Positions 8,370 through 18,394 of a DNA stretch of 64,000 nt are shown in pieces (the first letter of the stretch is position 1; the number at the start of each line of letters is the position of its first letter). The notes under the pieces were generated by a model. It searched no databases and was not told the DNA's origin. It worked only from the letters and a program-made list of their open reading frames with translations. A program made the translations under genes and the position numbers. Origin of the DNA: Gammaproteobacteria bacterium (GTDB taxonomy: Bacteria; Pseudomonadota; Gammaproteobacteria; Burkholderiales; Gallionellaceae); NCBI GenBank assembly GCA_018814405.1, contig JAHIZO010000010.1, positions 1-64,000 of the forward strand, read 5' to 3'.

Positions 8370-8373
8370 TTGA
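8278..8373 (+). CDS. Possible 31-aa leader ORF coupled to the downstream glycosyltransferase
   Basis: ATG 8278 is preceded by GGAGG at 8261-8265 (12-nt gap, slightly long). The 31-codon frame ends with a TGA at 8371-8373 that overlaps the TTG start of the next gene as TTGA. The peptide begins MKTTNVSLCHCGARDEW and contains three cysteines, but no known domain. The arrangement resembles a short upstream ORF that would deliver ribosomes to a weak TTG start. It could equally be chance; confidence is low because there is no homology evidence. Confidence 0.25.
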   Translation: MKTTNVSLCHCGARDEWQLFSATCMIGIEAP

Positions 8374-10622
8374 ATCAGAATTCGTCTCGAAAAATGAACG
8401 CCCAGAAAATAAGACTGTTGCCTTTGCAGCTAGTTAACGTCAGTCAGACTGAAGTTACTAACGGGTGGCGGATGACCGGCTTGCCCGGGTATGTAGAGCT
8501 CTCGGCGGCTCCCTCCCCGATACCGGCCGGCTGGGTGCTGCTCAGGGGGGTGCTGCATCGTCACGGACAGGATTTCTCGGCGAGAATCATCGCCGAAATG
8601 CAGGACGCGGACAATCAGCGCCGTTTATTCTCGCTCCCAGTCACCCGCAAGGGCACCATCAATGAGTTGATCCGCTTACCCGAGGGCGTGACCAGGCTGA
8701 TGCTTGAGCCTATGCAGTCGCAGGGTGATTTCGAGCTGGAGCAGTTCTCCCTGATGCCGGTCGGACATGCGGTACGCATCGTGCGCATGTTGCGGCGCGT
8801 GATCCCGATATTCTTCAAGCAACCGCGTTCGCGCAGACACCGGGCCGGGCTGCGCATCTATACATTGTTCGCCGATTTGCAGAAGGCATACCGCATCGCT
8901 GGACGCTTCAGGGCGTATGCGCCCGCGCCGGGCTACAAAAAGTGGATCGAGAAGTTCGATACGATCACCAAGTTCGACAGGCAGTTGATGCGGCAGAGCA
9001 TCGCCACTTGGCGTGACCAACCCCGTTTCGAGATCATCGTGCCAGTCAACAGCCGAGAGGCCGAAAGACTTGAACAGACGTTGCAGTCGCTACGCAAACA
9101 GGTATTCCGCCGGTTCCAAGTAAAGCTGCTGGTTGCTCCTGAGCAGGAACTGTCGAAGCAGGAACTTCCCGCATGGGTTGAGGTGCTCAGGTCTGTTTGT
9201 GACTCCGAGCGTGTCGAAATGGCCAATGCAGTTCTGAAAGAGGCGGATCCCTCGACTTGGATCATTGTGCTGCGCCCTGGTGATTTGCTGGCGCAGCATG
9301 CACTCTATTGGTTTGCCGAAAAGGCCATTAGAGGGCGAAAGACGCGTTTCATTTATTCGGATCACGACAGCATCGACCCGATGGGCAAGCGGATCGGCCC
9401 TGTTTTCAAGCCGGACTGGTCGTTCGAGTTGCTGCGTTCGACCAACTACATCGGCATTTCCGCGGCGGTGCGATCCGATGTGTTGCTCAGGGCTGGCGGG
9501 TTGTCATGGCGCGATATCTTTGACTTCGACCATCACGATCTGTTTCTGCGTGTGACCGAACAAATACAGCCGACGGCTATTCGCCACATCCATGCCGTAC
9601 TTTGCCATCACTTGCCAAGCGTGAGGGAGATGGACGAGGGCGGTGAGGGCGGCAGTGGCAGCCCGGTCGCTGATCACCTGCTGCGCCTCGGCGTGGACGC
9701 ATCGGTCGACCGAACGAACGCCGGGCATTTCAGGATAAGGTATGCCTTGCCTGAGAACCCGCCAATGGTCAGCATCGTGGTGCCTACCCGTGATGCCTTG
9801 GCGCACTTGCGACCGTGCGTCGAGAGCGTGCTGGGCAAGAGCAGTTATCCGAATTTCGAGCTGATCGTGGTGGATAACCAGAGCAGTGATCCAGAGGCGC
9901 TGGCTTATCTGGAGGCGCTAGCGCAGCGGGGGCGGGTGCGCGTTCTGCGATACGCCCAACCTTTCAATTATTCAGCTATCAACAATTTTGCGGCCGCACA
10001 GGCCGGTGGCGACATTCTTTGTTTGCTGAACAACGACACCGAAGTGATTTCCACAGATTGGATGGAGGAGATGGTCGGCCATCTGCTGCAGCACGAGGTG
10101 GGAGTGGTGGGGGCCAAATTACTTTATGCCGACGGCCGCGTGCAGCACGGGGGAGATACGGTGGGGCCGGGCGGCTGCGCGCATCATCTGCATTCGCTGC
10201 TCGAGCGCGACGCACCCGGTTATTGCAACCGAGCGATCCTGGCGCAGGATCTCTCTGCAGTCACTGCCGCCTGCCTGATGACTTGGCGCGGACTGTATGC
10301 CGATCTGGGAGGACTGGATGCGGCCAATCTGCCGGTGGCGTTCAACGATGTCGATTATTGTCTAAGGGTGCGCGAGGCGGGCAAACGGGTAGTGTGGACG
10401 CCCCATGCCGAGCTGTATCACTACGAATCGGTCTCGCGCGGTAAGGACGTGACCCCGCAGCAGGTTCGGCGTGCTCGGCGTGAGGGGGCTTACATGCGCA
10501 AGCGCTGGCGGATGGTGATGCGTCACGATCCGTTCTATAACCCGAATCTGAGTTACGAGCGGGCGGATTTTTCTCTGAGTAATGCGCCAATGGCACGGCT
10601 TCCATGGCTCAATCACCGCTAG
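8370..10622 (+). CDS. Large GT2-family glycosyltransferase (rhamnosyltransferase-like)
   Basis: 750 aa with a TTG start; ATG 8394 is an alternative. The first 140 residues form a beta-rich N-terminal module. A first GT-A-like domain starts near residue 220 (FEIIVPVNSREAERLEQTL) and lacks a clear DxD. The second, complete GT2 domain starts near 465 with MVSIVVPTRDALAHLRPCVESV and has VVDNQSSD, LLNNDTEV (about 552-559) and AFNDVDYCLRVREAGKRVVWTPHAELYHYES, the usual pattern of bacterial O-antigen and capsule rhamnosyltransferase-type enzymes. The first domain may be degenerate. Donor and linkage cannot be read. The start of the next gene lies 54 nt downstream. Confidence 0.85.
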   Translation: MNQNSSRKMNAQKIRLLPLQLVNVSQTEVTNGWRMTGLPGYVELSAAPSPIPAGWVLLRGVLHRHGQDFSARIIAEMQDADNQRRLFSLPVTRKGTINELIRLPEGVTRLMLEPMQSQGDFELEQFSLMPVGHAVRIVRMLRRVIPIFFKQPRSRRHRAGLRIYTLFADLQKAYRIAGRFRAYAPAPGYKKWIEKFDTITKFDRQLMRQSIATWRDQPRFEIIVPVNSREAERLEQTLQSLRKQVFRRFQVKLLVAPEQELSKQELPAWVEVLRSVCDSERVEMANAVLKEADPSTWIIVLRPGDLLAQHALYWFAEKAIRGRKTRFIYSDHDSIDPMGKRIGPVFKPDWSFELLRSTNYIGISAAVRSDVLLRAGGLSWRDIFDFDHHDLFLRVTEQIQPTAIRHIHAVLCHHLPSVREMDEGGEGGSGSPVADHLLRLGVDASVDRTNAGHFRIRYALPENPPMVSIVVPTRDALAHLRPCVESVLGKSSYPNFELIVVDNQSSDPEALAYLEALAQRGRVRVLRYAQPFNYSAINNFAAAQAGGDILCLLNNDTEVISTDWMEEMVGHLLQHEVGVVGAKLLYADGRVQHGGDTVGPGGCAHHLHSLLERDAPGYCNRAILAQDLSAVTAACLMTWRGLYADLGGLDAANLPVAFNDVDYCLRVREAGKRVVWTPHAELYHYESVSRGKDVTPQQVRRARREGAYMRKRWRMVMRHDPFYNPNLSYERADFSLSNAPMARLPWLNHR

Positions 10623-10675
10623 ATTTGGGCCGAAAAGTGAGACAATCTGCTTATCCCGTAGGAGAAAATGAACTG

Positions 10676-11623
10676 ATGAGAAGACCTCTAGCGTTGATTC
10701 TTTCCGGCGGCGAGACAGCGACTACGGATTATTTTCTGCTGCCACAGTTGGAGAGTCTGGGCTACGAAGTCATCCTTGCTGGTTCCGGTGCGCATCTGGC
10801 AGCACTCGAGGGTTGCCGACTGGCGGTGATCTCCCGTTATGTATCAGGTAGCTGGTTCCCCGCGCTTGAGCGGTTGAGGCGGCAGGGGGCGAAGCTGGTC
10901 TATTTCATGGATGACGACCTGTTCGATCTGACAGCCTTGCAGGGGCTGCCTTGGCGCTATCGCTGGAAGATATTCAGCCGAGCCTGGATGCATCGCTCAC
11001 GGCTACTGCGGCTGTGCGACGAGTTCTGGGTTTCTACCCCTTATCTGGCTGAGAAATATGCGGGTTTCAATCCCATATTGCGGGGTCCGCTTCCTTCGGA
11101 TTTGACGCTTGCGCAAAAGCCCTGCGTTCGCGTTTGTTATCACGGCACGGCATCTCATCCGTGCGAGATCGAGTGGCTGTTGCCGATCATCCGCGAGGTA
11201 CAGGCGCGAACAGACGATGTGCATTTCGAGCTATTCGGCGGCCGCGAGGTGGCGAAGCGCTTCGGCGGTCTGCCGCGTGTCTCCGTGTTGCATCCTATGG
11301 GTTGGCAAAACTATCTCGCCTACACGGCCAGTCATCGCTGTGACATTGCGTTGGCCCCGCTGCTGCCGGGCGCTTTCAACGCCGCACGCGGGCCGACCAA
11401 GTTCTACGATTACACGCGCATGGAGGCGGCAGGCTTGTATTCCGATGTGACACCTTATCGCGGTTTTGTGCGCGAGGGGGTGGATGGGCTGCTGCTCGAT
11501 AACGATCCGGAAAGGTGGATCGAGGCGATTCTGGCGTTGACGCTGGATGCGGAAAAAAGGGCTGCGTTGGCGGTAGCGGCGAGACAACGGCTGCTCAATG
11601 TGATACATACCGATTCAAAATAA
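10676..11623 (+). CDS. GT-B glycosyltransferase (GT1/GT4-like)
   Basis: About 315 aa from ATG 10676, with GGAG at 10661-10664. An in-frame ATG at 10604 overlaps the previous gene but lacks a ribosome site. The N-terminal half reads PLALILSGGETATTDYFLLPQLESLG; the middle has KLVYFMDDDLFDL and DEFWVSTPYLAEKY; the C-terminal half has VCYHGTASH, ELFGGREVAKRF and a terminal TKFYDYTRMEAAGLYSDVTPYRGFVREGVDGLLL, the donor-binding and retention pattern of GT-B enzymes. The exact GT family is uncertain. It likely acts together with the upstream GT2 in chain assembly. Confidence 0.7.
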   Translation: MRRPLALILSGGETATTDYFLLPQLESLGYEVILAGSGAHLAALEGCRLAVISRYVSGSWFPALERLRRQGAKLVYFMDDDLFDLTALQGLPWRYRWKIFSRAWMHRSRLLRLCDEFWVSTPYLAEKYAGFNPILRGPLPSDLTLAQKPCVRVCYHGTASHPCEIEWLLPIIREVQARTDDVHFELFGGREVAKRFGGLPRVSVLHPMGWQNYLAYTASHRCDIALAPLLPGAFNAARGPTKFYDYTRMEAAGLYSDVTPYRGFVREGVDGLLLDNDPERWIEAILALTLDAEKRAALAVAARQRLLNVIHTDSK

Positions 11624-11770
11624 GCGGGGCAGGCGGTACAGGTCGGAATAAAGCAAGGTGTCTGTGCGGGCAATACCACTCGGCACATACTCATTCCGGC
11701 ATGCACTGATTCATGTCTCCTACCTCGGAGGGTGGGGTTCTTGAATAATTTACTGGAGAGACTTTCATAG

Positions 11771-12388
11771 ATGCAGAGCAGTGAGCAGAAATCAAGCAAC
11801 GTGGTGTGGCATAACGCCACGGTGACGCGCAAGCGTCGCGAGGAGATGAACGGGCATGGTGGGGTGATCCTGTGGTTCACCGGGTTGTCCGGTGCCGGTA
11901 AGTCATCGCTATCGCATGCGGTGGAAGAAGCGTTGCACAGCATGGGTTGCCATACCTTTGTGATGGACGGCGACAATGTGCGCCACGGCTTGTGTGCCGA
12001 TCTGGGGTTTTCCTCGGAAGACCGGGTGGAGAACATCCGCCGGGTGGGCGAGATGTCGAAACTGTTCATCGAAGCGGGTGTGATCGTGCTGACGGCATTT
12101 ATCTCTCCGTTCCGCAGTGATCGCGAGCGCGTGCGTTCGCTGGTGCCGCACGGGGATTTTATGGAGATCTTTTGCAGTACGCCTCTGGAGGTGTGCGAAG
12201 AGCGCGATGTGAAGGGCTTGTACAAGCGTGCCCGCGCCGGGGAGATCAAGGAGTTCACCGGCATCTCTTCTCCCTATGAGGCGCCGGTAGACCCGGAGCT
12301 TGTTGTGGAGACCGGAAAGCTCTCCATCGAAGATTCTGTGGCGAAGGTTATGGAATTGCTGCGCGAGCGCGGCATTGTGCGGGAATAG
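11771..12388 (+). CDS. cysC: Adenylylsulfate (APS) kinase
   Basis: 205 aa, full length. Walker A is GLSGAGKSS (38-46). The APS-binding motif is [20 protein letters not shown] (66-85), followed by [11 protein letters not shown] and the lid region [12 protein letters not shown]. It phosphorylates APS to PAPS, the sulfate donor for sulfotransferases. There are no cysN/cysD sulfate adenylyltransferase genes here, so APS must come from elsewhere. It is 4 nt from cysQ, and the pair forms a sulfation-support unit directly before the capsule genes kpsC/kpsS. This fits donor supply for the sulfotransferase at 323 and the sulfotransferase-like protein at 45005. Confidence 0.95.
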   Translation: MQSSEQKSSNVVWHNATVTRKRREEMNGHGGVILWFTGLSGAGKSSLSHAVEEALHSMGCHTFVMDGDNVRHGLCADLGFSSEDRVENIRRVGEMSKLFIEAGVIVLTAFISPFRSDRERVRSLVPHGDFMEIFCSTPLEVCEERDVKGLYKRARAGEIKEFTGISSPYEAPVDPELVVETGKLSIEDSVAKVMELLRERGIVRE

Positions 12389-12392
12389 CACG

Positions 12393-13229
<837 letters not shown>

Positions 13230-15200
13230 TTGGCGGTTGGTGTCTTTTCCGGCGGGATGCTGCGCATCCCGCATTTGGAGAAGCTCCTCGGTTCAGCTGT
13301 CATGCCGAGCCGGCTCGGCAAGTTGTTCCACCCGGTTACAGCGGTGGCTGGTTGGGGACGCAAACCAACTTCATTGCATGCGCGCCGCTATGCGCAACGA
13401 CACGGGTTGCCCTATCTCGCGGTGGAAGACGGATTCCTCCGCTCGGTCGGGTTGGGCAGCCAGGAGCCGCCGCTGTCTGTGGTGGTGGACGATCTTGGGA
13501 TCTATTACGACGCCACCCGCCCTTCGCGCCTTGAAGCGCTGATCCCCCGTTCTCTTTCCGATGAAGAATCTGTTCGCACGCACGAGCTGATCGCTGCCTG
13601 GCGGGCGGGTCGTGTGTCCAAATATAACTCTCTGCGTGAGTATGTCGGTGATCTGCCGCAACGCTATGTGTTGGTGGTGGATCAGACTTATGGTGATGCC
13701 GCGATCGAGTATGGCCTAGCTGGAGCGGACAGTTTCCAGCGGATGCTGCAGGCCGCACTGGAAGAGCACCCGGATTGCACGGTACTGGTGAAGGTGCATC
13801 CCGATGTGTTCGCGGGGAAGAAGCGCGGCTACTTTGATGTGGCAGCATTGTCTGCAATGCCGCGCGTGCAGGTGCTGGCGGTCGATGCGCACCCGGTGCG
13901 TTTACTTGAGTCGGCGCAGGCGGTCTATGTGGTGACTTCGCAGATGGGTTTCGAGGCGCTGTTGTGGGGGCGGCCGGTGCGCGTCTTCGGCATGCCGTTC
14001 TATGCGGGCTGGGGCCTGACACAAGATGCGCTGGCTGCACCGTCGCGTCGCGAAACAGTGAAGTTGGAACAATTGGTGTTTGCCGCGCTGGTCGCTTATC
14101 CGCGCTATATCGATCCCGAGACGGGGGAGCGTTGCGAGGCGGAGACTTTGCTGGCGCATATCGCGCTGCAGCGGCGCATGCGCAGCCGCTTCCTAGCTAT
14201 CGTCTATGCGGCCGGTTTTTCCCCTTATAAGAAGCCCATCGTGCGCGACTACCTGCAGGGGAGCGAAGTGCGCTTTCTACGCCGTCCGCAGGACGTGCCC
14301 CCGGGCAGCGTGCTGGCGCTGTGGGGCAGGCAGGAGCGGGTCGGTCACGATGTCCGATTGCTGCAACTGGAAGACGGTTTCCTACGCTCGGTCGGATTGG
14401 GGGCGGATCTGATTCGTCCGGTCTCCTGGGTGATGGATGGGCGCGGCATGTATTTCGATGCCACGTCGCCTTCAGATCTGGAGGTGCTGCTGCAGAACGA
14501 GGAATTCGGCGAGGGGTTGTGTGCGCGGGCGAAGCAGCTGCGCGAGCGCATCGTCTCGGCCGGGTTGACCAAATACAACGTCGGCGCTACGCACTGGCAA
14601 CGCCCGACCGAAGCCGGCACGGTGATCCTGGTACCGGGCCAGGTCGAGACGGATGCCTCGATCGCCTACGGCGCGCCGGGTATCCGGCGCAACATCGATC
14701 TGCTACGCACGGTGCGCGAAGCCAACCCGGATGCCTATGTGCTGTACAAGCCACATCCCGATGTGCTGGCGAAGTTGCGGGCGCAGGGACAGGGCGAGGC
14801 GGAAGCGTTGCGCTGGTGCGACGAGGTGGTGACCGATGCCGCGATGGGCGAGCTGCTGCAACAGGTGGATGCGGTGCATGTGCTGACGTCGCTGGCCGGG
14901 TTCGAGGCGTTGTTGCGCGGCAAGCTGGTGACTTGTCACGGTCAGCCTTTCTATGCGGGCTGGGGCCTGACCACTGATGTGGTGCCGGTGACGCGCCGTA
15001 CCCGGCAGCTGACACTGGACGAGCTGGTGGCCGGTGTGTTGATACGTTATCCAGTGTATCTGAGCCGGGTGACGAACCGCTATACCAGTCCGGAGAGGGT
15101 GCTGGATGAATTGCGGGCATGGCGGGATAGGGACACCGGTGTGAGGTGGTGGAGTCCTTTCTATCGCTGGATCAGGGGTGTTCTCGCGAAGGTGCACTGA
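13230..15200 (+). CDS. kpsC: Capsule poly-Kdo linker glycosyltransferase KpsC
   Basis: 656 aa with TTG start at 13230; the resulting N-terminus VGVFSGGMLRIPHLEKLLG matches the usual KpsC opening. Two homologous halves are obvious: HGLPYLAVEDGFLRSVGLG in the first and VRLLQLEDGFLRSVGLGAD in the second, each followed by a VKVHPDV or YKPHPDV box and a GFEALLxGxxVxxxGxPFYAGWGLTxD box. Characterised KpsC enzymes carry alternating beta-2,4 and beta-2,7 Kdo transferase modules that extend the poly-Kdo linker on lysophosphatidylglycerol of group-2 capsules at the inner membrane. KpsS, the initiating enzyme, follows after a 253-nt gap. Confidence 0.95.
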   Translation: MAVGVFSGGMLRIPHLEKLLGSAVMPSRLGKLFHPVTAVAGWGRKPTSLHARRYAQRHGLPYLAVEDGFLRSVGLGSQEPPLSVVVDDLGIYYDATRPSRLEALIPRSLSDEESVRTHELIAAWRAGRVSKYNSLREYVGDLPQRYVLVVDQTYGDAAIEYGLAGADSFQRMLQAALEEHPDCTVLVKVHPDVFAGKKRGYFDVAALSAMPRVQVLAVDAHPVRLLESAQAVYVVTSQMGFEALLWGRPVRVFGMPFYAGWGLTQDALAAPSRRETVKLEQLVFAALVAYPRYIDPETGERCEAETLLAHIALQRRMRSRFLAIVYAAGFSPYKKPIVRDYLQGSEVRFLRRPQDVPPGSVLALWGRQERVGHDVRLLQLEDGFLRSVGLGADLIRPVSWVMDGRGMYFDATSPSDLEVLLQNEEFGEGLCARAKQLRERIVSAGLTKYNVGATHWQRPTEAGTVILVPGQVETDASIAYGAPGIRRNIDLLRTVREANPDAYVLYKPHPDVLAKLRAQGQGEAEALRWCDEVVTDAAMGELLQQVDAVHVLTSLAGFEALLRGKLVTCHGQPFYAGWGLTTDVVPVTRRTRQLTLDELVAGVLIRYPVYLSRVTNRYTSPERVLDELRAWRDRDTGVRWWSPFYRWIRGVLAKVH

Positions 15201-15453
15201 ACAAGGCGCTGGTTCAGTCCTGCGGAATGGGGGATAATTCTTCCCGCTCAAGACGGCCAGCTGGGCGGTCTTCGAAGTGCATACCGTAGGCGATAGCTGT
15301 GATTTACACTGGAATGGCGCATCTCGGTCTGGATGCGCTGCTTGATACATTCGCTCATCGGCGTATGTTTCACCGTGACCTGACAGTTCGGGTCAAGCTT
15401 TCTTGCTGTGGGACTTCGCGATGCCTTCCAACCACGGCCAAAGGGATATTTGA
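15201..15453. other. 253-bp kpsC-kpsS intergenic region with imperfect hairpin
   Basis: At 15250-15272, AAGACGGCC and GGCGGTCTT can pair as a 9-bp stem with one G-G mismatch and a 5-nt loop. No T-run follows, so it is not called a terminator. I see no gene and no clear promoter in the rest. Confidence 0.3.
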
Positions 15454-16728
15454 ATGATCAAGAGTGGGCTGTCAGCCTTCAAAGACAAACGGATATTGTT
15501 GTTGCAGGGGCCGGTGGGGCCGTTCTTTCGACGTCTGTCTCGAGACCTCACTCAAGCGGGCGCTCAAGTGTTCAAGGTCAATTTCAACGGCGGTGACTGG
15601 CTGTTCTACAACGACAGTGCCTTCAACTACCGTGGACATCCGCAAGACTGGCCGGCTTATTTCGAAAAACTGCTCGATCAGTTACATGTCGATATGGTCA
15701 TGCTGTTCGGCGATTGCCGGCGGATTCACCGCGTTGCGCACGGGATCGCACATCGCCGCGGTGTAGAGATCGGGGTATTCGAGGAAGGATATATCCGTCC
15801 GCATTACATCACGCTGGAGCGATTCGGCGTCAACGACAATTCGCCGCTGCCACGATTGCCGCTCTTTTATCTGAATAACACCCCGCCCCAAGTAGAAGAA
15901 CCTTTGCAGCTGGGCAAGACTTTTTGGTATGCCACACTGTGGGCGATGCTGTATTACTTTGCAGCGGGCTTGTTGAAGCCGTTCTTCAGGCATTATGAGC
16001 ATCATCGTCCCCTGAACTGGCTGGAATGTTTGCCCTGGTTGCGCTCGGCTTGGCGCAAGTGGTATTACGCAGTCAAAGAATATGGCACCACAAAGATGCT
16101 GACCCAAAGGCACGCCGGAAGGTATTTCCTGGTGCCGTTGCAGGTGCATAACGATGCGCAGATCAAACGGCATTCAGGGTACGCCAGCATCCAGAGTTTT
16201 ATCGATGATGTGATGATGTCATTCGCCCATCACGCACCGCGTGGCAAGGTATTGGTCATCAAGCACCATCCTATGGATCGTGGCTATCGCGACTATGCCG
16301 CTTTCATCGAACAGCGTGCGAACGCGCTTGGATTGCAGGGGCGCTGTTTCTATATCCACGACCAACATCTTCCTTCACTGCTGGATCATGCGAGTGGTGT
16401 GGTGGTGGTCAACAGCACGGTGGGGTTGTCAGCCATCCTGCATGGAGCACCTGTCAAAGTTTGCGGGAATGCGCTCTATGATATGAAAGGGCTGACCTTC
16501 CACCGCCCCCTGAACAAGTTCTGGCGCGAGGCGCAACATGCCAAGCCCGACCCGAAACTGCTTAAGAATTTCCACGATTTTCTAGTGGTGCATTCGCAAG
16601 TGAACGGAAGTTTCTATAAACGGCTACCCATCGTGGCTTCCGCCTCGGGACTGCGTTGGACCTGGCTGAACGAACAGGTTGCAGAGGAGATAGCCGCCCC
16701 GGGCAAGAAGGCCGCAAGCGGGGGCTGA
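15454..16728 (+). CDS. kpsS: Capsule poly-Kdo linker initiating transferase KpsS
   Basis: 424 aa, ATG after AAAGGGATATTTGA. It opens with ILLLQGPVGPFFRRLSRDL and the segment VFKVNFNGGDWLFY, both characteristic of KpsS. A further GVEIGVFEEGYIRPHYITLE box and a late VLVIKHHPMDRGYRDY, with VVVVNSTVGLSAILHGAPVKVCG, form the GT-B-type donor site. KpsS adds the first Kdo to lysophosphatidylglycerol, and KpsC extends it. Together they indicate a phospholipid-anchored, ABC-exported capsule. The adjacent waaA on the opposite strand also uses CMP-Kdo. Confidence 0.93.
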   Translation: MIKSGLSAFKDKRILLLQGPVGPFFRRLSRDLTQAGAQVFKVNFNGGDWLFYNDSAFNYRGHPQDWPAYFEKLLDQLHVDMVMLFGDCRRIHRVAHGIAHRRGVEIGVFEEGYIRPHYITLERFGVNDNSPLPRLPLFYLNNTPPQVEEPLQLGKTFWYATLWAMLYYFAAGLLKPFFRHYEHHRPLNWLECLPWLRSAWRKWYYAVKEYGTTKMLTQRHAGRYFLVPLQVHNDAQIKRHSGYASIQSFIDDVMMSFAHHAPRGKVLVIKHHPMDRGYRDYAAFIEQRANALGLQGRCFYIHDQHLPSLLDHASGVVVVNSTVGLSAILHGAPVKVCGNALYDMKGLTFHRPLNKFWREAQHAKPDPKLLKNFHDFLVVHSQVNGSFYKRLPIVASASGLRWTWLNEQVAEEIAAPGKKAASGG

Positions 16729-16757
16729 AGCCGGGTGGCAGGTGCAGGCTCTGGCGA

Positions 16758-18041
16758 TTACTGTTCCGGCGCCTTTTCTTTCAGGTTCTGTTCGATGAGT
16801 GTCATGGCACGTTCGGTGGCCCCTTGGCCGCCGCTGACGAAACGCTCCCCCTGTTGCCCCATCTCCTGCATGCGTCCCGCATCGTGCATCAGCATGCGTA
16901 ACTGATGCACCAGATCGTGTGCATCGCGCACGCGTAGTGCGGCGCCACATGTGAGCGCCGATTCTGCGACTTGGTCGAAATTGAAGGTGTGTGGTCCCAG
17001 CAGCACTGGTTTGCTGGCCGCGCAGGCTTCGATCAGGTTCTGCCCGCCCAACGGTAACAGGCTGCCACCGATGAAGGCGATATCGCACGCGCGGTAGTAG
17101 GCGAACAGTTCGCCCATGCTGTCGCCCAGCACCACCTGTGTCTCGGCAGCAACGGCTTCATTGGCGCTGCGGCGTTGCAGTCGGAATCCGTGTTGCTCGA
17201 CCAGTGAGGCGACTGCGTCGAAGCGTTGCGGGTGGCGCGGTACGATCACGGTGAGCAAGTGTTCAATGTCGGCATGCTTCAGCGCTTCCAGCAGCAATGC
17301 TTCTTCCCCCTCACGTGTGCTGGCGGCGAGAAACACCGGGCGCGTTTCGCCGAAGCGTGCACGCAGGTGCTGGCCGAGTTCGAGCTGTGCGGGCGGCGGG
17401 GCGATGTCGAACTTGAGGTTGCCCATCACTGTCACCGAGCGGCCGCTCAGTGAAGTCAGGCGCAGGGCGTCGTCCTCGGTCTGCGCGGCGATGAGCTTGA
17501 GTGCATGCAGGCCGTCGTGGGTCAGTTGCGGGTAGCGCGCATATTTACGCGCGGATCGCTCGGACAATCTTGCATTGAGCAACAGCAGCGGTGTATTTGT
17601 ACGCTGACAGGCGTGGATGAGGTTGAACCATACCTCAGTCTCCAGCAAGACGCCGACCTGAGGCCGGAAATGCTGCAGGAATCGGCGCACCGCAAAGGGG
17701 TAGTCGTAGGGCAGGTAGGCGCGCAGCACATCGTCGCCATAGAGTTGTTCACTGGCGGTGCGCCCGGTGGGGGTGGTGTGGGTGAGCAGGATCTGATGTT
17801 GCGGATAGCGTTCACGCATTTCGCGCACAAGCGTGGCGGCGGCGCGCGTCTCGCCCACCGAAACGGTGTGCAGCCAGATCACCGGTTTGTCGCTGCGAAT
17901 ACGGTAGTGTCCGAAGCGTTCGCCGATGTGTCGCAGGTATTCCGGTTGCTTGCGCGCGCGCCACAGCAGGTGCAGCAGGGCGTATGGCAGCAGCAGCCAC
18001 AGCAGCAGGGTGTAGGCGTGGCGGGTATCGAAGATCTTCAT
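16758..18041 (-). CDS. waaA: Kdo transferase
   Basis: 427 aa, start codon at 18041. The N-terminus has a single hydrophobic anchor (YTLLLWLLLPYALLHLLW, about 10-27). It is followed by HIGERFGHY, with the expected catalytic Glu41, and IWLHTVSVGET. The middle has LLETEVWFNLIHAC and ARLSERSARKY, and the C-terminal half has NLKFDIAPP and FIGGSLLPLGGQNLIEACA. WaaA transfers Kdo to lipid IVA at the cytoplasmic face of the inner membrane. Its ATG overlaps the stop of the GIY-YIG gene (ATGA at 18041-18038), so a mobile-element gene is now its upstream translational partner. Confidence 0.95.
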   Translation of the reverse strand: MKIFDTRHAYTLLLWLLLPYALLHLLWRARKQPEYLRHIGERFGHYRIRSDKPVIWLHTVSVGETRAAATLVREMRERYPQHQILLTHTTPTGRTASEQLYGDDVLRAYLPYDYPFAVRRFLQHFRPQVGVLLETEVWFNLIHACQRTNTPLLLLNARLSERSARKYARYPQLTHDGLHALKLIAAQTEDDALRLTSLSGRSVTVMGNLKFDIAPPPAQLELGQHLRARFGETRPVFLAASTREGEEALLLEALKHADIEHLLTVIVPRHPQRFDAVASLVEQHGFRLQRRSANEAVAAETQVVLGDSMGELFAYYRACDIAFIGGSLLPLGGQNLIEACAASKPVLLGPHTFNFDQVAESALTCGAALRVRDAHDLVHQLRMLMHDAGRMQEMGQQGERFVSGGQGATERAMTLIEQNLKEKAPEQ

Positions 18042-18379
18042 GCGCGCTCTTTTGTGTCGTCATTCCCGCGCAGGCGGGAATCCAGGAGTTCGCCCGTGAT
18101 TGCCGGCCAAAGGTCGCTCCATTCTGGATTCATCTCTTCAATCAACTTGATTTTCCACGCCCGATTCCATTTTTTTATCGCCTTCTCACGGGTGATGGCG
18201 GCCAACATCGTGCCATGTTGTTCAAACCAAACCAGCGAATCGACATCGTATCGATCTGAGAACCCTGCCACGAAGTGGTTTTTATGTTGCCATACACGTT
18301 TGATGAGGTCACTCGTGACGCCCAGATAAAGCGTGCCGTTCTTTTGACTTGCCATAAGGTAAACAGCGGGCTGCTTCAT
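18038..18379 (-). CDS. GIY-YIG nuclease-like protein inside an inverted-repeat element
   Basis: 113 aa. The N-terminus shows the GIY-YIG pattern as VYLMASQKNGTLYLGVTSDLIKRVWQHKN, where Tyr-Leu-Met and Tyr-Leu-Gly replace the namesake triplets, with conserved Arg (KRVWQHK). Further on, YDVDSLVWFEQHGTMLAAITREKAIKKWNRAWKIKLIEEMNP carries the conserved Glu. This is the small stand-alone YhbQ/UPF0213-like group. The C-terminal residues LLDSRLRGNDD are encoded by the left 29-bp inverted repeat, so the gene reads out through the element's end into the waaA start. Function is presumably DNA cleavage linked to element mobility or repeat processing; that is inference. Confidence 0.8.
   Translation of the reverse strand: MKQPAVYLMASQKNGTLYLGVTSDLIKRVWQHKNHFVAGFSDRYDVDSLVWFEQHGTMLAAITREKAIKKWNRAWKIKLIEEMNPEWSDLWPAITGELLDSRLRGNDDTKERA
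18057..18085. repeat. Left inverted repeat, internally palindromic
   Basis: Contains ATTCCCGC-GCAG-GCGGGAAT, an 8-bp stem with a 4-nt loop, so each end can form its own hairpin like a REP/Y-REP unit. The repeat encodes the C-terminus of the GIY-YIG protein. Confidence 0.85.
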
Positions 18380-18394
18380 GATGCGAGGGGCTTT

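Noticed and set aside
11455-12264. 269-codon minus-strand ORF opposite cysC
   Set aside because: Antisense shadow of cysC and the GT upstream; low-complexity Ser/Thr/Arg composition.
14321-14977. 218-codon plus-strand ORF in another frame of kpsC
   Set aside because: Overlaps kpsC completely; Gly/Arg/Ala-rich shadow of a GC-rich gene.
15250-15272. Hairpin after kpsC as a rho-independent terminator
   Set aside because: The stem has a mismatch and no T-run follows.
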